From Blastomussa wellsi (Eukaryota; Cnidaria; Anthozoa; Scleractinia; Plerogyridae): a stretch of 64,000 nucleotides of DNA. Within the stretch, counting starts at the first letter, position 1; each line of letters begins with the position of its first letter. Below the pieces are notes generated by a model, which worked only from the letters and a program-made list of their open reading frames with translations, did not search any database and was not told the origin of the DNA. The stretch covers positions 14,544,457-14,608,456 of the forward strand of contig OX393565.1 of the NCBI GenBank assembly GCA_947652115.1, written 5' to 3'. The position numbers and the translations under genes are program-made. Below, one piece after another: positions 1-11,342 of the stretch.

Positions 1-3000
1 GCATGGAAGCTTCTCAAGGAGCGCTTTGGTAACAATGATGTTATTTCCCAGGCTTGGATAGCCAAGATACTTGATCGGCCGAAGATTAAGGACACGCAAG
101 GTTTGCAATCGTTTGCCGATGAGCTGCGAACCTGTCGAGAGACTCTCGTTACGATGGGATACCTGAAAGAGCTCGAGACTCGCAGAAGTTTGTGCCAGAT
201 TGTTGAAAGGCTACCAGCCTACCTACACTCACGCTGGTTGAAGGTGAATCATACAATAAAGTACCAAGAGAATCGTGCACCTACTCTTGCTGATGTCATA
301 CGTCTAGTTACTGAAGCAGCACAACAGGCCTCGGATCCAGTCTTCGGAAAGGCTCTTTCCCCTAAGGATGCCTCCTCTAGGGGTGATGTCAAGAAGTCTC
401 AGATTTCTACACAGAGAAATAGAGGAAGCCATGCTATTCAAGTTGAGTCCTCCCATACAAGTAATCTGTCTCCTCCAGTAATGGAGTCCTTACCTGTGGC
501 TAGCAAAACTTCTTACAGTACACCAAAGGAACCATGTGTGAAATGTGGAGGACTTCACTACCTCACTCAATGCAAGGACTTCAAGGCTCTTCGTGTGAAA
601 GATCGTCTATCCTTTATCCAATCCAAGAAACTCTGTGTCAACTGTTTTAAGCCTGGTCACCTGGGCAGGGACTGTAGTAGACCCTTTGTTTGCAATGTTG
701 ATGGCTGTGGTCAAAAGCACAGCAAATTTCTGCATCTGCCATCTAAGCCAACCCAGGAAGTCACAAACCGAAAGGATGTGGCTGTGCCACCGCCTTCGAA
801 TAAACCCAATGCTTCGGTTGGAAGTAATTTTGTGGCAGGAAGTAAAGAAAAGGTCGCCCTTCCCATCGTTGCTGTACGTGTCAAGGGTGAGGGACTTAAT
901 AACTACATGGAAACCTATGCTCTGATAGATCCTGGTGGAACGAGTGGATACTGTTCAGAAGAACTTGCCCAACACTTAGGTGTTTCAAGAAAGAACTTTG
1001 CTTGTAATTTGTCTACAATTCACGAAAGCAACACTCCAGTGAAGGCGGATTTTGTGAATTTGCAAGTTTCAAATATAAATGGTGGACCACAGTACGACAT
1101 GACAGGAGTGATGGTCCGTCCTTCCTTAAACATCGGACTTGACAACTTACCTACATCAACAGACCTCAAGCAATGGCCTCACCTTGAAGATATACATCTG
1201 CATAGGCTAGATGTTGATAAAGTGCATTTGATCATTGGACAAGATACCCCGGACCTCATGTTCCCAGAGGAGACCCGAAGAGGAAGGTCAGGCGAACCGT
1301 ATGCCTGTCTCACTGCCCTAGGATGGGTCATGAATGGCCCTCTGGGCCAAGGAAGACCAAACACTTACGCCTCATCGAACTTTGCGAAGGCAAAAGTAGG
1401 ACCAGACATTGAAAATCAACTGGAAAAGTTCTGGAAGCTCGAAGGTGATGATTGCAGCGACCGGCTGGGCCTGTCTAGTAGTGACCGAAAGGCATTGCTC
1501 GTGTGGAATGAGTCGGTTAAGCTGCTTAATCAACACTATACTATGGATATCCCCTTCAAAGAAAGACCACCTGATTTGCCAGACAACCATCCGATGGCTG
1601 AGCGTCGACTACACCTTCTTGGCCGAAGACTGCAAAGAGATCCAGGGCTGTCTGAAAAGTACACTGCAAGCGTACATGAACTCCTTGAAAAGGGGTACGC
1701 TGAGCCAGTCACAGATGATCTCAAGGGCAGAGAAGGCTACACGTGGTATCTTCCTCACCATCCTGTGCTACACCCAAGAAAACCAGACAAGTGCAGACTT
1801 GTATATGATTGTTCTGCCAAGTATCGGGGAGTCTCGTTGAACGACAAAGTCCATCAAGGTCCTGACCTGACAAATGGCCTCGTAGGCGTCTTGCTGCGCT
1901 TTAGGCAGGAGCATATTGCACTGATGGCAGACATTCAGGGTATGTTTAATCAGGTGCATGTGAGTGACGATGATCGTGACGCGCTTCGCTTCCTGTGGTG
2001 GAAAGATGATGACCCAACGAAAACTCCATTGACGTACCGGATGACGACCCACCTTTTTGGAGGAGTGTGGTCGCCCAGTTGTGCCAACTTTGCCTTAAGG
2101 AAGTGTGCTCAAGACAATGCGGCAAACTTTCATCCAAGAACAATTTCCACTATTGATAAAAACTTTTATGTGGATGATTGCCTAAAGTCTGTCGCTTCCA
2201 CTGAAGAGGCAGTGAATCTTGTGAAGGAGTTGCGAGAACTGCTTTCAAGAGGCGGTTTCAACCTTACCAAATGGATCAGCAACTCAAGAGAAGTTCTTCG
2301 AACGGTGCCAGATGTTGAGTGGTCTAAAGAAGTGAAGACGCTTGATTTGGACCAAGGAATGTTGCCCGCTGAGAGAACCCTCGGCATCTTGTGGCAGGTG
2401 GAGTCGGATACCTATGGTTTTGATGTGCATCCAGAAGAAAGGCCACTTACTCGACGTGGACTGTTGAGCACAGTCAGTTCAGTGTATGACCCATTCGGGT
2501 TTGTGAGCCCATTCATACTCAAGGCCAAAATTCTGTTCCAAGAACTTTGTCGAGCTAAATCCAGCTGGGATGATGCAATGCCAGCTGAGTTAGTGGAACA
2601 GTGGCGCCGATGGCTGCAGGATTTACCACTGATCCAGAACTTTGCAATTCCTCGTTGTCTAAAGCCCAAGGATGTGGAGACGGTGTCTGCTGAACTACAT
2701 CATTTTGCAGATGCATCAGAACGAGCTTATGGAGCTGTATCTTACCTCAGAATGGTTGATGACGATGGAAACAGCCATTGTTCGTTTCTCATGTCCAAGT
2801 CTAGATTGGCCCCCATTAAGCCTACCACCATACCCAGATTGGAATTGGCAGCGGCCGTTGAAGCAGTGAAACTCGACAAGCTTCTGCAAAGGGAGCTTGA
2901 AATACCCCTTCAAGAATCAGCCTATTGGTCGGACAGTATGATTGTTCTATGGTACCTCCAGCAGGAAGACAAGCGGTATCCAACTTATGTGGCAAACAGA

Positions 3001-4710
3001 GTAGCTGCCATCCAAGAACACACAAACAGAAGTCAGTGGAGGTACGTTGATTCCTGTTTGAATCCGGCTGATGATGTATCTCGTGGCATGACGGCAGACG
3101 AAGTAGTAAGCAGCTCCAGATGGATCCATGGTCCTCCTTTCCTTTCCAAGGGAAAAACAAAATGGCCAACGCAACCAGAGTTTAAATGCACAATGCTGGA
3201 AGATGCAGTTGAACTCAAACCAACACGCAAAGTCTACGCTGCTGCTACTGTTGATGCCGACCCCATTGATCTACTCATCCAGCGACATTCCTCCTGGTAT
3301 AGTCTCAAGAAGTCAGTTGCTTGGATCCTTCGGTTCAAGCATTACATCAAGACAAAGGGATTTAAGACTGGCAAGTTATCAGTGGAAGAGATGGGTGTTG
3401 CTGCCACTTCCGTTATTACTTACGTACAAAGGAAAGCCTTTGGAGAGCATACCGACAACTCGCTTCAGAAACTGTCTCCGTTTCCAAGTACAGACGGAAC
3501 TTTGCGAGTAGGAGGAAGACTCGACAAGGCTGACCTGCAATTCCAGACGAAGCACCCTATGATATTGCCTGCTAATCATCATGTTACTGACCTCATCATT
3601 CTACATTACCATACCTTGACTGGTCACACTGGCATTGAGCGTGTTCTCGCTGAAACAAGGCAACTGTTCTGGATTGTGAAGGGCAGAGCGACAGTAAGAA
3701 AGGTTCTATCCAAGTGCATCATTTGCAAGAAATTGAGGGCACAGCCAGTGTCTCAGTTCATGGGAGATTTACCTAAGGACCGCGTGACACCCAACGAAGC
3801 ACCCTTTACTCGTGTAGGGGTGGACTATTTTGGACCGTTTCTTGTGAAACGGGCCAGAAGTGAACTGAAAAGGTACGGTTGCATTTTTACTTGCCTTGCT
3901 ACAAGAGCCATTCACATTGAAGTTAGTCACACCCTTGAGACGGATTCCTTTATAAATGCCCTTCAACGATTCATTGCCCGTCGTGGTGAACCTATAGAAA
4001 TCCGTTCAGATAATGGAACTAACTTCACCGGCGCTCAAGTAGAACTGCGACGAGCCCTCGAAGAGTGGAATCAGATTCAGATTGATGACTTTCTCCGAAA
4101 GCGTGACGTTCAGTGGATCTTCAACCCTCCAGGTGCCTCCCATATGGGCGGTGCCTGGGAGAGGCAGATTCGTACCGTCCGTTCAGTTCTGAAAGGTCTA
4201 CTTCCTCTACAAGTCTTAGATGAAGAAGCATTGACGACCCTGATGTGCATCGTAGAGGGCATCGTTAATGGGCGTCCAATAACAAGAATTTCTGATGACC
4301 CGAGCGATCTTACACCTCTGACACCAAATCATCTTCTCTTGCTGCGGTCAGGCCCAACCCTTCCATCAGGAGTGTTTGTCCAGCAAGATCTCTACAGGAG
4401 ACGCTGGCGACAGGTACAATATATGGCGGATGTCTTTTGGAAGCGTTGGTTGACTGAATATCTGCCTACCCTTCAAGTGCGTCAGAAGTGGTTGCGACCT
4501 AAGCGTAACCTCAAGGTTGGAGATTTGGTATTGGTGAAGCACGACAATACAGCACGTCCACGTTGGCCTCTTGGGCTCATTCTCACTACCTACCCAGGAT
4601 CTGATGGTCTTGTGCGATCCGTCCAGGTGAAGACTCAGTCCGGAGTGTACGATCGCCCTGTTGACAAGATTTGTCTGCTAGAAGGAGAAATGCTGCAGCC
4701 TGAAGGCTGA
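1..4710 (+). CDS. BEL/Pao gag-pol polyprotein (5' partial)
   Basis: The polyprotein would build the particle and copy and integrate the element. The frame is open from base 1 with no stop before 4710, so a start at TTG 103 is only a track artefact. Numbering from 103: residues 1-100 are the end of the gag (DUF1759-like) region. Residues 145-211 hold cysteine-histidine fingers, including a C-x2-C-x4-H-x4-C knuckle at 178-191. The protease begins near 273 with LIDPGG where D-S/T-G is usual. RT follows, with MADIQGMFNQV and YVDD near 689, then RNase H (HFADASERAYG) near 866. The integrase has an H2C2 finger at about 1159-1210 and core motifs VDYFGPF near 1240, RSDNGTNF near 1301 and GGAWERQIR near 1350. 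A DUF5641-like tail closes it. No stop or frameshift is visible. The odd protease motif is the only sign of possible defect. Confidence 0.93.
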   Translation, partial: AWKLLKERFGNNDVISQAWIAKILDRPKIKDTQGLQSFADELRTCRETLVTMGYLKELETRRSLCQIVERLPAYLHSRWLKVNHTIKYQENRAPTLADVIRLVTEAAQQASDPVFGKALSPKDASSRGDVKKSQISTQRNRGSHAIQVESSHTSNLSPPVMESLPVASKTSYSTPKEPCVKCGGLHYLTQCKDFKALRVKDRLSFIQSKKLCVNCFKPGHLGRDCSRPFVCNVDGCGQKHSKFLHLPSKPTQEVTNRKDVAVPPPSNKPNASVGSNFVAGSKEKVALPIVAVRVKGEGLNNYMETYALIDPGGTSGYCSEELAQHLGVSRKNFACNLSTIHESNTPVKADFVNLQVSNINGGPQYDMTGVMVRPSLNIGLDNLPTSTDLKQWPHLEDIHLHRLDVDKVHLIIGQDTPDLMFPEETRRGRSGEPYACLTALGWVMNGPLGQGRPNTYASSNFAKAKVGPDIENQLEKFWKLEGDDCSDRLGLSSSDRKALLVWNESVKLLNQHYTMDIPFKERPPDLPDNHPMAERRLHLLGRRLQRDPGLSEKYTASVHELLEKGYAEPVTDDLKGREGYTWYLPHHPVLHPRKPDKCRLVYDCSAKYRGVSLNDKVHQGPDLTNGLVGVLLRFRQEHIALMADIQGMFNQVHVSDDDRDALRFLWWKDDDPTKTPLTYRMTTHLFGGVWSPSCANFALRKCAQDNAANFHPRTISTIDKNFYVDDCLKSVASTEEAVNLVKELRELLSRGGFNLTKWISNSREVLRTVPDVEWSKEVKTLDLDQGMLPAERTLGILWQVESDTYGFDVHPEERPLTRRGLLSTVSSVYDPFGFVSPFILKAKILFQELCRAKSSWDDAMPAELVEQWRRWLQDLPLIQNFAIPRCLKPKDVETVSAELHHFADASERAYGAVSYLRMVDDDGNSHCSFLMSKSRLAPIKPTTIPRLELAAAVEAVKLDKLLQRELEIPLQESAYWSDSMIVLWYLQQEDKRYPTYVANRVAAIQEHTNRSQWRYVDSCLNPADDVSRGMTADEVVSSSRWIHGPPFLSKGKTKWPTQPEFKCTMLEDAVELKPTRKVYAAATVDADPIDLLIQRHSSWYSLKKSVAWILRFKHYIKTKGFKTGKLSVEEMGVAATSVITYVQRKAFGEHTDNSLQKLSPFPSTDGTLRVGGRLDKADLQFQTKHPMILPANHHVTDLIILHYHTLTGHTGIERVLAETRQLFWIVKGRATVRKVLSKCIICKKLRAQPVSQFMGDLPKDRVTPNEAPFTRVGVDYFGPFLVKRARSELKRYGCIFTCLATRAIHIEVSHTLETDSFINALQRFIARRGEPIEIRSDNGTNFTGAQVELRRALEEWNQIQIDDFLRKRDVQWIFNPPGASHMGGAWERQIRTVRSVLKGLLPLQVLDEEALTTLMCIVEGIVNGRPITRISDDPSDLTPLTPNHLLLLRSGPTLPSGVFVQQDLYRRRWRQVQYMADVFWKRWLTEYLPTLQVRQKWLRPKRNLKVGDLVLVKHDNTARPRWPLGLILTTYPGSDGLVRSVQVKTQSGVYDRPVDKICLLEGEMLQPEG

Positions 4711-4800
4711 ACCTGTAAACCAATCCATGAACACTGAACACTTGAAGATATCTTAGCTTCAGCCCCCTTTTGTTGTATGTGAATGCGTCTCCTAGAGAAC

Positions 4801-4815
4801 GCATTGGGGGCGGGA
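4801..4815 (+). promoter_or_regulatory. Polypurine tract before 3' LTR
   Basis: A G-rich run (ATTGGGGGCGGGA) sits directly before the TGTAGTGG that starts the LTR. This is the expected place for the plus-strand primer in reverse transcription. It is called from position and composition only. Confidence 0.7.
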
Positions 4816-5140
4816 TGTAGTGGCTGAAGAACTGTTTAGCATAAATATGAACATTGTTATCGTTATGTTTCATTTCCGGTCAGCGGACTTGTTATTCACG
4901 TGCGGTCAGCGGATTCGCACGTGAGAACGGGAGAAAAACGTGGCTCGGAGGTTTTACAGTGATCTGCATTCTATATAGTGATTTAACTGTGTAATTTCCT
5001 CTTCTTTGTTGGAATATCATGGCCCAGTGATGTAAGTTTGCTTTCTATTGTATTTTTGCTCGTATTTGCTTGTATTAAGAGTATTTTTTTTGTACGTTTA
5101 TTCCAGTTCGAACCGCTATTTGACGCTATCAAAGTTGACA
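4816..5140 (+). repeat. 3' LTR of BEL element 1
   Basis: The LTR starts TGTAGTGG right after the polypurine tract. It contains a CACGTG...CACGTG hairpin near 4898-4924, a TATATA motif near 4973 and a GATGTAAGTTT splice-donor-like string at 5029. The end is uncertain because the 5' LTR is not in the window: TTGACA at 5135-5140 fits the usual CA ending, and CTATCA at 5126-5131 is an alternative. Confidence 0.6.
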
Positions 5141-6410
5141 TTAAACTGGATCGCTAAATCTACGCTATTGTGTTGATAGACTCTAGCTTGGAACAGTATA
5201 GGAATGAAGCGAGTACGAACCACTGGGTAGTGAAGGTTTACTTTATTAATACCTCAGCGCCTAGGTACGTTACAGAGACAGTATCATTCGATCCTTCTAT
5301 AAAGTACATTGCAAGACAGAGTCGTTTAAGTGATAGTAAACTTTCATTTTTTGCCGGCAGGTGTTTTCTGTTGTTGAACGAATCTTTAAAACTTCTGATA
5401 CATGTTAACAATTCCCTCATTCCTATTACCACTGCCGTGGGCCTCGAGACAATATTGCCACTTCATCTCACTGGCGAGAATTGTTTTCTAGGGAAGCCGG
5501 CTCGCGTTAATAAAATAGAGATTTGAAATATGAAAAGAGAAATACTGTTAAGTTTTTATAATACTCGAACAAGAGTGGCGAGGGATGAGATAGCAATCTT
5601 TTCAGCTTGGGCCGAGTGATTAAAACATCATAAGGATAAGAGATTGCCAAAACGTTGAAATGCGGGGTTAGCCACCAGAGTAGAAAAAAGTCTATGTTGA
5701 ATACTTTTATCTGCATCAGCCACAATGCGTGAGATATTGTTATTTTAATTTGGCCAATTTCTGGCGTGATTTGAATTTTCTAAGCAATTAGTAGAACGCA
5801 TTCAAGATAGATTTGGGGCCATGTTGCATTTACAAGATTAATTACAAAGATAAAATAGCAGCTTAATGGCAAAAGACCACTTCGTTTCCTTCGTTACACC
5901 CGTCACCTGTCTCCAATAAAACTCAATTTCTTTGAAACAGGAATATTAATTGTGAAACATGAAGGAAAAAGCATATTTGTACTCCATTCAATTGTCATCC
6001 GCCTTATTCGCATGGTGACCATATTGGCCATAGACAATAGATTTCGTACCCCGAGCCTCGAATTGAAATGTTTTGGAACGAGCTCCCGCCTGGCAAAACA
6101 AAAGTTTTCAATCCATCGGGACTCAACATGGTCGCCGTGAGATTAAGGCCCATTCCTGGTAAAATAAGATGAACGCGATTTGACTGAATTGCGTTAACAC
6201 CTGAGATGTGTCTGCTGCTGGAGTTGATAAACGTTTAAAAGAATCTAAAGGATGAAATCCACATTAATTAATCATAGTCGTAAAAAGAAGGCTGTGATTA
6301 TTCTTCCACAGCGGCTACCTCTAACTTCACGTTTCTTTTTTGAATTTGCTTCCAGTTATTCCGATACCGGGGTGAATATTGAAAGAACATGCTATCATTA
6401 ACTTTAGCTA
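5141..6410. other. No gene or repeat recognised
   Basis: Flank of BEL element 1. An open frame at 5170-5526 has no recognisable domain and an equally long antisense frame, so I do not call it. The rest is AT-rich with frequent stops in all frames. Confidence 0.5.
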
Positions 6411-6526
6411 ATATATAGATTTAGCCAAGCCTAAATGCGGAGCTCCGTATTTTTGCTGGTTCTTAATAATTTGTGAAATTGCATGCGCAACTACTCAAGA
6501 AAGATTTCACAGCTGTAATAAATAAC
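6411..6526 (+). repeat. Interspersed repeat, copy 1
   Basis: About 115 bp, from AGATTTAGCCAAGCC through GGAGCTCCGTATTTTTGCTG to a CAGCTGTAATAAATAA end. It matches an inverted copy at 49821-49966 that ends in a clean (AAAT)n tail, so this copy reads toward its tail. The size and simple tail suggest a SINE-like or truncated LINE family. I see no tRNA-like head. Confidence 0.6.
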
Positions 6527-6591
6527 AATAATTAAAAACGTCAACTCCAATTGCAGAATTTCCACTCAGTATGACCACGAAAAATTAAAAA

Positions 6592-6640
6592 ATCCTGCCA
6601 GAAGCAAAAAAAATCGGACCTGAGCCCGCGATCAAAAACA
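6592..6640 (+). repeat. Short repeat copy, CCAGAAGC / TCGGACCTGAGCCCG
   Basis: The string CCAGAAGC-A-rich-ATCGGACCTGAGCCCGCGATCAA recurs on the other strand at 48713-48755. A related CTGAGCC(T/C)GCGATC string follows here near 6693, so this may be an older, larger repeat. Confidence 0.5.
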
Positions 6641-9276
6641 ATACCTGGTCAGCGGTCAACTAAAAAACACGTGAACTCGATGAGTTCTAAATCTGAGCCT
6701 GCGATCTGGCCATGTGATACTGGTCAGCGGATACCTTCTTTTGGCAGCTGTCAATTGACCATAACATGGCAAAGATGTAGGCCAGGAGGGAGGGGTCAAC
6801 TCGTCAATCTGGCTGTCCCCATGATCGTGGCCATCGTGACGTCACAGCGATCAAGCGTGGAAACGCTGAAAATTTTTCGAAAATGCTACTTCAAGATTCA
6901 GCTGTTTCAAGCTGTTTTCTCCACACATCCCAGCTTCAAATGATGTTTTGTTTCGATCAAAATGTGAAGTTATCATGGTTCTTTCTTCAGAGGTAAGTGA
7001 ACTGTAATTTTTATCAAGCAATAATGCATAAAGTGTATTGAACGAATTTTGGTCCGAGCCGTGCGAGCAAAAATAAGTGGGGGGAGATTTTGGCTGTTCG
7101 CACGGTAAAATTGCTTTATCTTGTGATCGGTAGTGTGAAAAAACGTGAAAGTTGACCTGAGAGGAGTTCATATACATAACAAAACATTTTAATTGATGTT
7201 AAGTTTGAAGGATGAACAGAAAAAATGATCAGTCCATTTGAAGGTTATAAAAATAAGCAGTCAATTCTTTAGGCGTGGACATAGAGGTACATAAATACCC
7301 ACATTATGAATGATATGATAACTTTTATCAAATGAGAATAGTTGTACTTGTCTTTTCATATTGATAGATTTCATCTAGAATTTAATATGGATTATCTCAA
7401 GGTTTTGTTTGCGATGTATTTATAAACTCAGCTGTTTGGTTTCAGTGCATGTATCTACATCAACTAGTACTGGGGAGTTTATATTTGTCTTGAAAAGTTA
7501 ACAAAGGAACAGTTACACATGTGCTACACATTCCCATTAAACTGAATTTAATTTTACAGTAGTCTAGCCTTCTCCCTTATTTCCTTCCATAAGATTGAAA
7601 CATTTGTTTGTATTTGCAAAGATAATTTTGATCTTTATTGTGACAGTGGAGATGGATCCTCAGCACGTTTGTTGAACAGAAATCTATAGAAAATTGATTC
7701 TAAAAATGGAGCTATTTTTATAGCAAGTTTATCATTGTAAATTAGGTATTGGCTTGAGAATTAATTGAAATTCTGAACATGAAAACCAATTAAAGACTAA
7801 CCTTGATTAAATAGCTTTAGAAATGATCATGGGGTTTTATTGGTTGTCTAAAAGAATTGTTATCATATCATGTATATCATTAATCTTCCTTAGCTTGAAA
7901 TATCCAGGAATTAAAGGACTCAAAACCTGTAACCTGTATTATTCTAATCTTACTTTTCTCTTCACAGATAACTTATGTGAGTGCCATGTTCCTCATCTGA
8001 GCATCTTCTGATTAGATGTATACAGACGAGCCGATAGATCCAATACCCCAGCATAGTTTGATTGAAAAAAAAAACACAGCACCACCAACTAATAGTTTAT
8101 TACAGTTTAAAGCTTTTGTCTCTAATTTACTGAATAGATAAACCATGATAAGTAAGGATAAATTAAATTAAACATATCTCTGGCAGTCATACACTTGATT
8201 TTAAATGTCCTTTTTTGTGAGCATATATTTTTTTCTCATCCATTTGCCGTTCGTTCTTGTTGGTTTTGTATGCGGACGCCCGAGGAAACAGTCAACAATA
8301 AATTGTGCTCAAATCTCGGATTTTCTGGCAAATGTTTCTTCGTGAAAATGGCACACTATTGTGCCTAAGGTCTTTTTAAGTTTTTCTTTATATCATTTAA
8401 TATTTCCGTGGAGAAACTGATCGTTGTTCTTACTGCAAGATCCACTGCAGACGACAGAAAAACCCACGTAGTAAAGTAGTAAAGCCGCTGCGCTCTCACT
8501 TGATCAAATAACTTAAACTACGTACCAGCCTGGAGATTTGATCCTCTTTGAGCTTTGCACCTCGTAGTCTTCGCGATACTGATGATTATGTATAATAGCG
8601 AAAATAGAGGAAAATGTTTTTTCCTTGGCATCGGAGAGAAAACAAATTATTATCTTGTGCGCTTTTTGGATAATTTAGCACAGAAAGCAAATTCGGTGAC
8701 ATACTATTACGTTCTCAAATCAACACATGACTTGATATTACAAGTTTTGTGTGAGGATCACTTATTTCACTTATATTTTAGGATCACTTATATTTTTCTG
8801 TTTTCTTGTATTTCGCTGGTGTCACGCAATCAGGAGGTCCTTCGAGCTATCTTGAAAAATGTGTTTAAACTCACTGATCATTTTTATGAAGACGTTAAAT
8901 AATCCATTTTCGGCACAGATCAAACGTTTTTAACAATATCTAGGTGATATTTCTCTGCCTGTGTTGCACTTTGTCAGGTTCTTCAGATATCGCTCCGGAA
9001 AAGGGGAAAAACTCTCACGTTTCCTTCGCACTTTGGATTGATCGATCACAAAATTTTATGTGTTTTTTGGCCTTCAGGGCATTTGTTTTCTGTAAAGATG
9101 TTGCATATTTGATACAATACTAAGATATGTCCACATTCATTTATTTATTTAATCGGTTTTACTCAAATTCTTCAAACAATCATCGGATGAAAAAAATATT
9201 TCGGGTCTCTGTTTTAAAATTCCCGGGTAGAGCTGACCGTGACGTCATGATTTCCATGATCATGGGCCGGAGTTCA
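6641..9276. other. No gene recognised
   Basis: The stretch contains short open frames only (the longest under 120 codons), none with a domain I recognise. The 6740-6960 part is less AT-rich but carries nothing I can name. Confidence 0.5.
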
Positions 9277-9540
9277 GTCGTTTCGATACACGGTCGTTTC
9301 GATACACGTCGTTTCGATACACGTCTAAGTCGTTTCGATACACGGTCGTTTCGATACACGTCGTTTCGATACACGTCTAAGTCGTTTCGATGCAAATAGG
9401 AAGTCGATTCGATACAACCGGTATCAAATGCTGAAAGAGCTTGAAACGACTTTGACGTGTATCGAAACGACGTGTATCGAAACGACCGTGTATCGAAACG
9501 ACCGTGTATCGAAACGACCGTGTATCGAAACGACCGTAAT
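9277..9540. repeat. Inverted arrays of a 15-16-bp repeat (foldback-like)
   Basis: The left arm (9277-9391) has six copies of GTCGTTTCGATACACG or its 15-bp form plus variants. They are arranged as two 52-bp blocks of three units, each block ending TCTAA. The right arm (about 9452-9537) holds five to six copies in the opposite orientation (CGTGTATCGAAACGAC). A spacer of about 60 bp with partial copies lies between. The whole can fold into a long hairpin. The open frames crossing it are products of the repeat. Confidence 0.9.
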
Positions 9541-10481
9541 CCAGGAGATACCCATGCATAGCCAGTTAATTGCTCCAGGCGATTATGAACAGTCATAAAT
9601 ACAAACTGAAGCCTTAATTAAAGAAAGCTTGCTACGCATTACATAAGTACATATTTTATGATTTGAAGAGAGGATAATAAGCCTCGATTTTGCAACTTAT
9701 GTAAACGATACTAGAGCCGTAACCTACTATAGGTAATACCGTTTTTTTATAAATAGTTGGACGCATCTGTTGACTAAGAAAGGGTGCAATTCTATTTATC
9801 ATTTGAAGAGTTGTATTCCATTTCAAATTTTAAGCTTACTATGCGCGAAATATGTTTATTCCAACTAAAGTGTTGCCATTGTTTCAGTAATTTTCTATCT
9901 AGAGTAATTTGCAGACTTTTCAAATCCCGCTTGACATACAATGCGAAGAAAATTCCTTGAGTCACCTTGATCAGAAGAAATAAAAATATATTCGCGACAC
10001 GTTTTTGCAACAATAGTTGCTAATTCGAAGGACTAGGTACCCCCTACTCAAGACTAGGAGTTATGACATTGACGAGGAGGAGGGAGAAGATTAACTCATA
10101 GATTTAGGCTGAGGAGATGTGGCAAGTGTCCCAAGACGTTTGGTAGCTACTCCTATTGTAACTTCTATTAGCACTAATTAGTAACAACGTTCATGTCAAA
10201 GATTAAAACATGTTTTAATAAGTCTGTTTGCTTGAGTAAGACTTGTTTGCTAAGGTTTGCTGAAATTTTAATCCCGTAAAAAATGTTTATCAACGATTTT
10301 CAAATGTTGATTTAACTTGGTTTACAAGACACAGCCTGATAAAATGGTAATATATTTAAATAATAGTTTATTTTCATGTTTTAGTTAGATGGCGCATCTT
10401 GGAAACAATCGTCATAAACTTCGTCAGTCCTAGTCGTTGCTGTTAATGCTTCGTTATCTGTTTTAAAATCAGAATTATTGA
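9541..10481. other. No gene or repeat recognised
   Basis: AT-rich DNA with stops in every frame. No motif or recurrence was noticed. Confidence 0.5.
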
Positions 10482-10510
10482 TAATTTTCAGTTATGAAAA
10501 GATAATAAGT

Positions 10511-10524
10511 TATATTATCAGGAA
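10511..10524 (+). repeat. 14-bp target-site duplication, left
   Basis: TATATTATCAGGAA here is identical to 11354-11367. The pair brackets the Penelope inverted dimer exactly, as expected of a target duplication made on insertion. Confidence 0.85.
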
Positions 10525-10895
10525 TATAATTTGGTTGTATCAACTGGGTTGATAATGTGAATTGGCCACCGTAAAGAAATTCAAGAGCTGACGTTTCGAG
10601 CGTTAGCCCTTCGTCGGAGCGAATCAAGGAATTGTGGGTCGTGTGTTTTTTACATACAGAAAGATGGAGCTTCGCTATTGGCTGGTGCCTGGTAACGTGA
10701 AAACAACGGAATAAATTAGTTGAATGAAAAGCGTTCGTTGATACCGTGAGGATTAAGAGTGCCGAATTAAAAAATAAATTTTTGTTCTAGAGTTTTACGG
10801 CTTTCCGTGTTTCCTTGGTGAAGGGAAAGGCCACAGACTGCCATATGTTGCTTAGAATTATTTGGGAGATTGAAGTGTCTCGCGACCGGTTTCGA
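10525..10895 (-). pseudogene. Penelope-like GIY-YIG C-terminal fragment, left arm
   Basis: Read on the minus strand from the centre outward, it encodes SKPVARHFNLPNNSKQHM and then TLEQKFIF before a stop. This is the end of the GIY-YIG endonuclease domain of Penelope-like elements. The reverse transcriptase and the GIY-YIG catalytic start are absent, so it cannot act alone. It differs from the right arm by scattered substitutions (for example N for R after LPN). Confidence 0.75.
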
Positions 10896-10928
10896 AAAAT
10901 ACAAAAATGCAAAAATTACAAAAATACA

Positions 10929-11307
10929 TCGAAACCGGTCGCGAGACACTTCAATCTCCCAAATCGTTCTAAGCAACATATGGCAGTCTGCGGCCTTTCC
11001 CTTCACCAAGGAAACACGGAAAGCCGTAAAACTCTAGAACAAAAATTTATTTTTCAAATCGGCACTCTTAATCCTCACGGTACCAAAGAATGCTTTTCAT
11101 TCAACTAATTTATTCCGTTGTTTTCACGTTACGAGGCGCCAGCCAATAGCGAAGCTCCATCTTTCTGTATATAAAACACACACACCCACAATTCCTTGAT
11201 TCGCTCCGACGAAGGGCTAACGCTCGAAACGTCAGCAATTGAATCTCTTTACGGTTGCCAATTGACATTATCAACCCAGTTGATAAAACCAAATTATATT
11301 GTTATAC

Positions 11308-11342
<35 letters not shown>

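Larger units (their letters stand above)
1..5140 (+). mobile_element. BEL/Pao LTR retrotransposon 1, 3' part
   Basis: The element enters from the left edge already inside gag and runs through one open gag-pol frame to a polypurine tract and a 3' LTR. Its 5' LTR and gag start lie outside the window. The order protease, reverse transcriptase, RNase H, integrase in one frame, with the two-part zinc-finger block before the protease and a DUF5641-like tail after the integrase, is typical of BEL/Pao and not of Gypsy or Copia. It differs clearly in sequence from the second BEL element at 57295-64000. Confidence 0.93.

Noticed and set aside
5099..5120. GTTCGAACC resembling a tRNA B box
   Set aside because: No A box or cloverleaf could be placed around it, and it lies inside the 3' LTR.
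5170..5526. 118-codon open frame
   Set aside because: No domain, no start context and an overlapping antisense frame. Chance frame more likely.
9127..9596. Open frames rich in RSFRYTS-like repeats, and a CRISPR-like look
   Set aside because: Frames are products of the short tandem repeat. The array has no unique spacers, its units are contiguous and inverted, and the DNA is eukaryotic.
10767..11108. Two similar proteins on opposite strands
   Set aside because: Both are the inverted arms of the Penelope dimer, and their N-terminal parts are reverse-complement read-through of the other arm.
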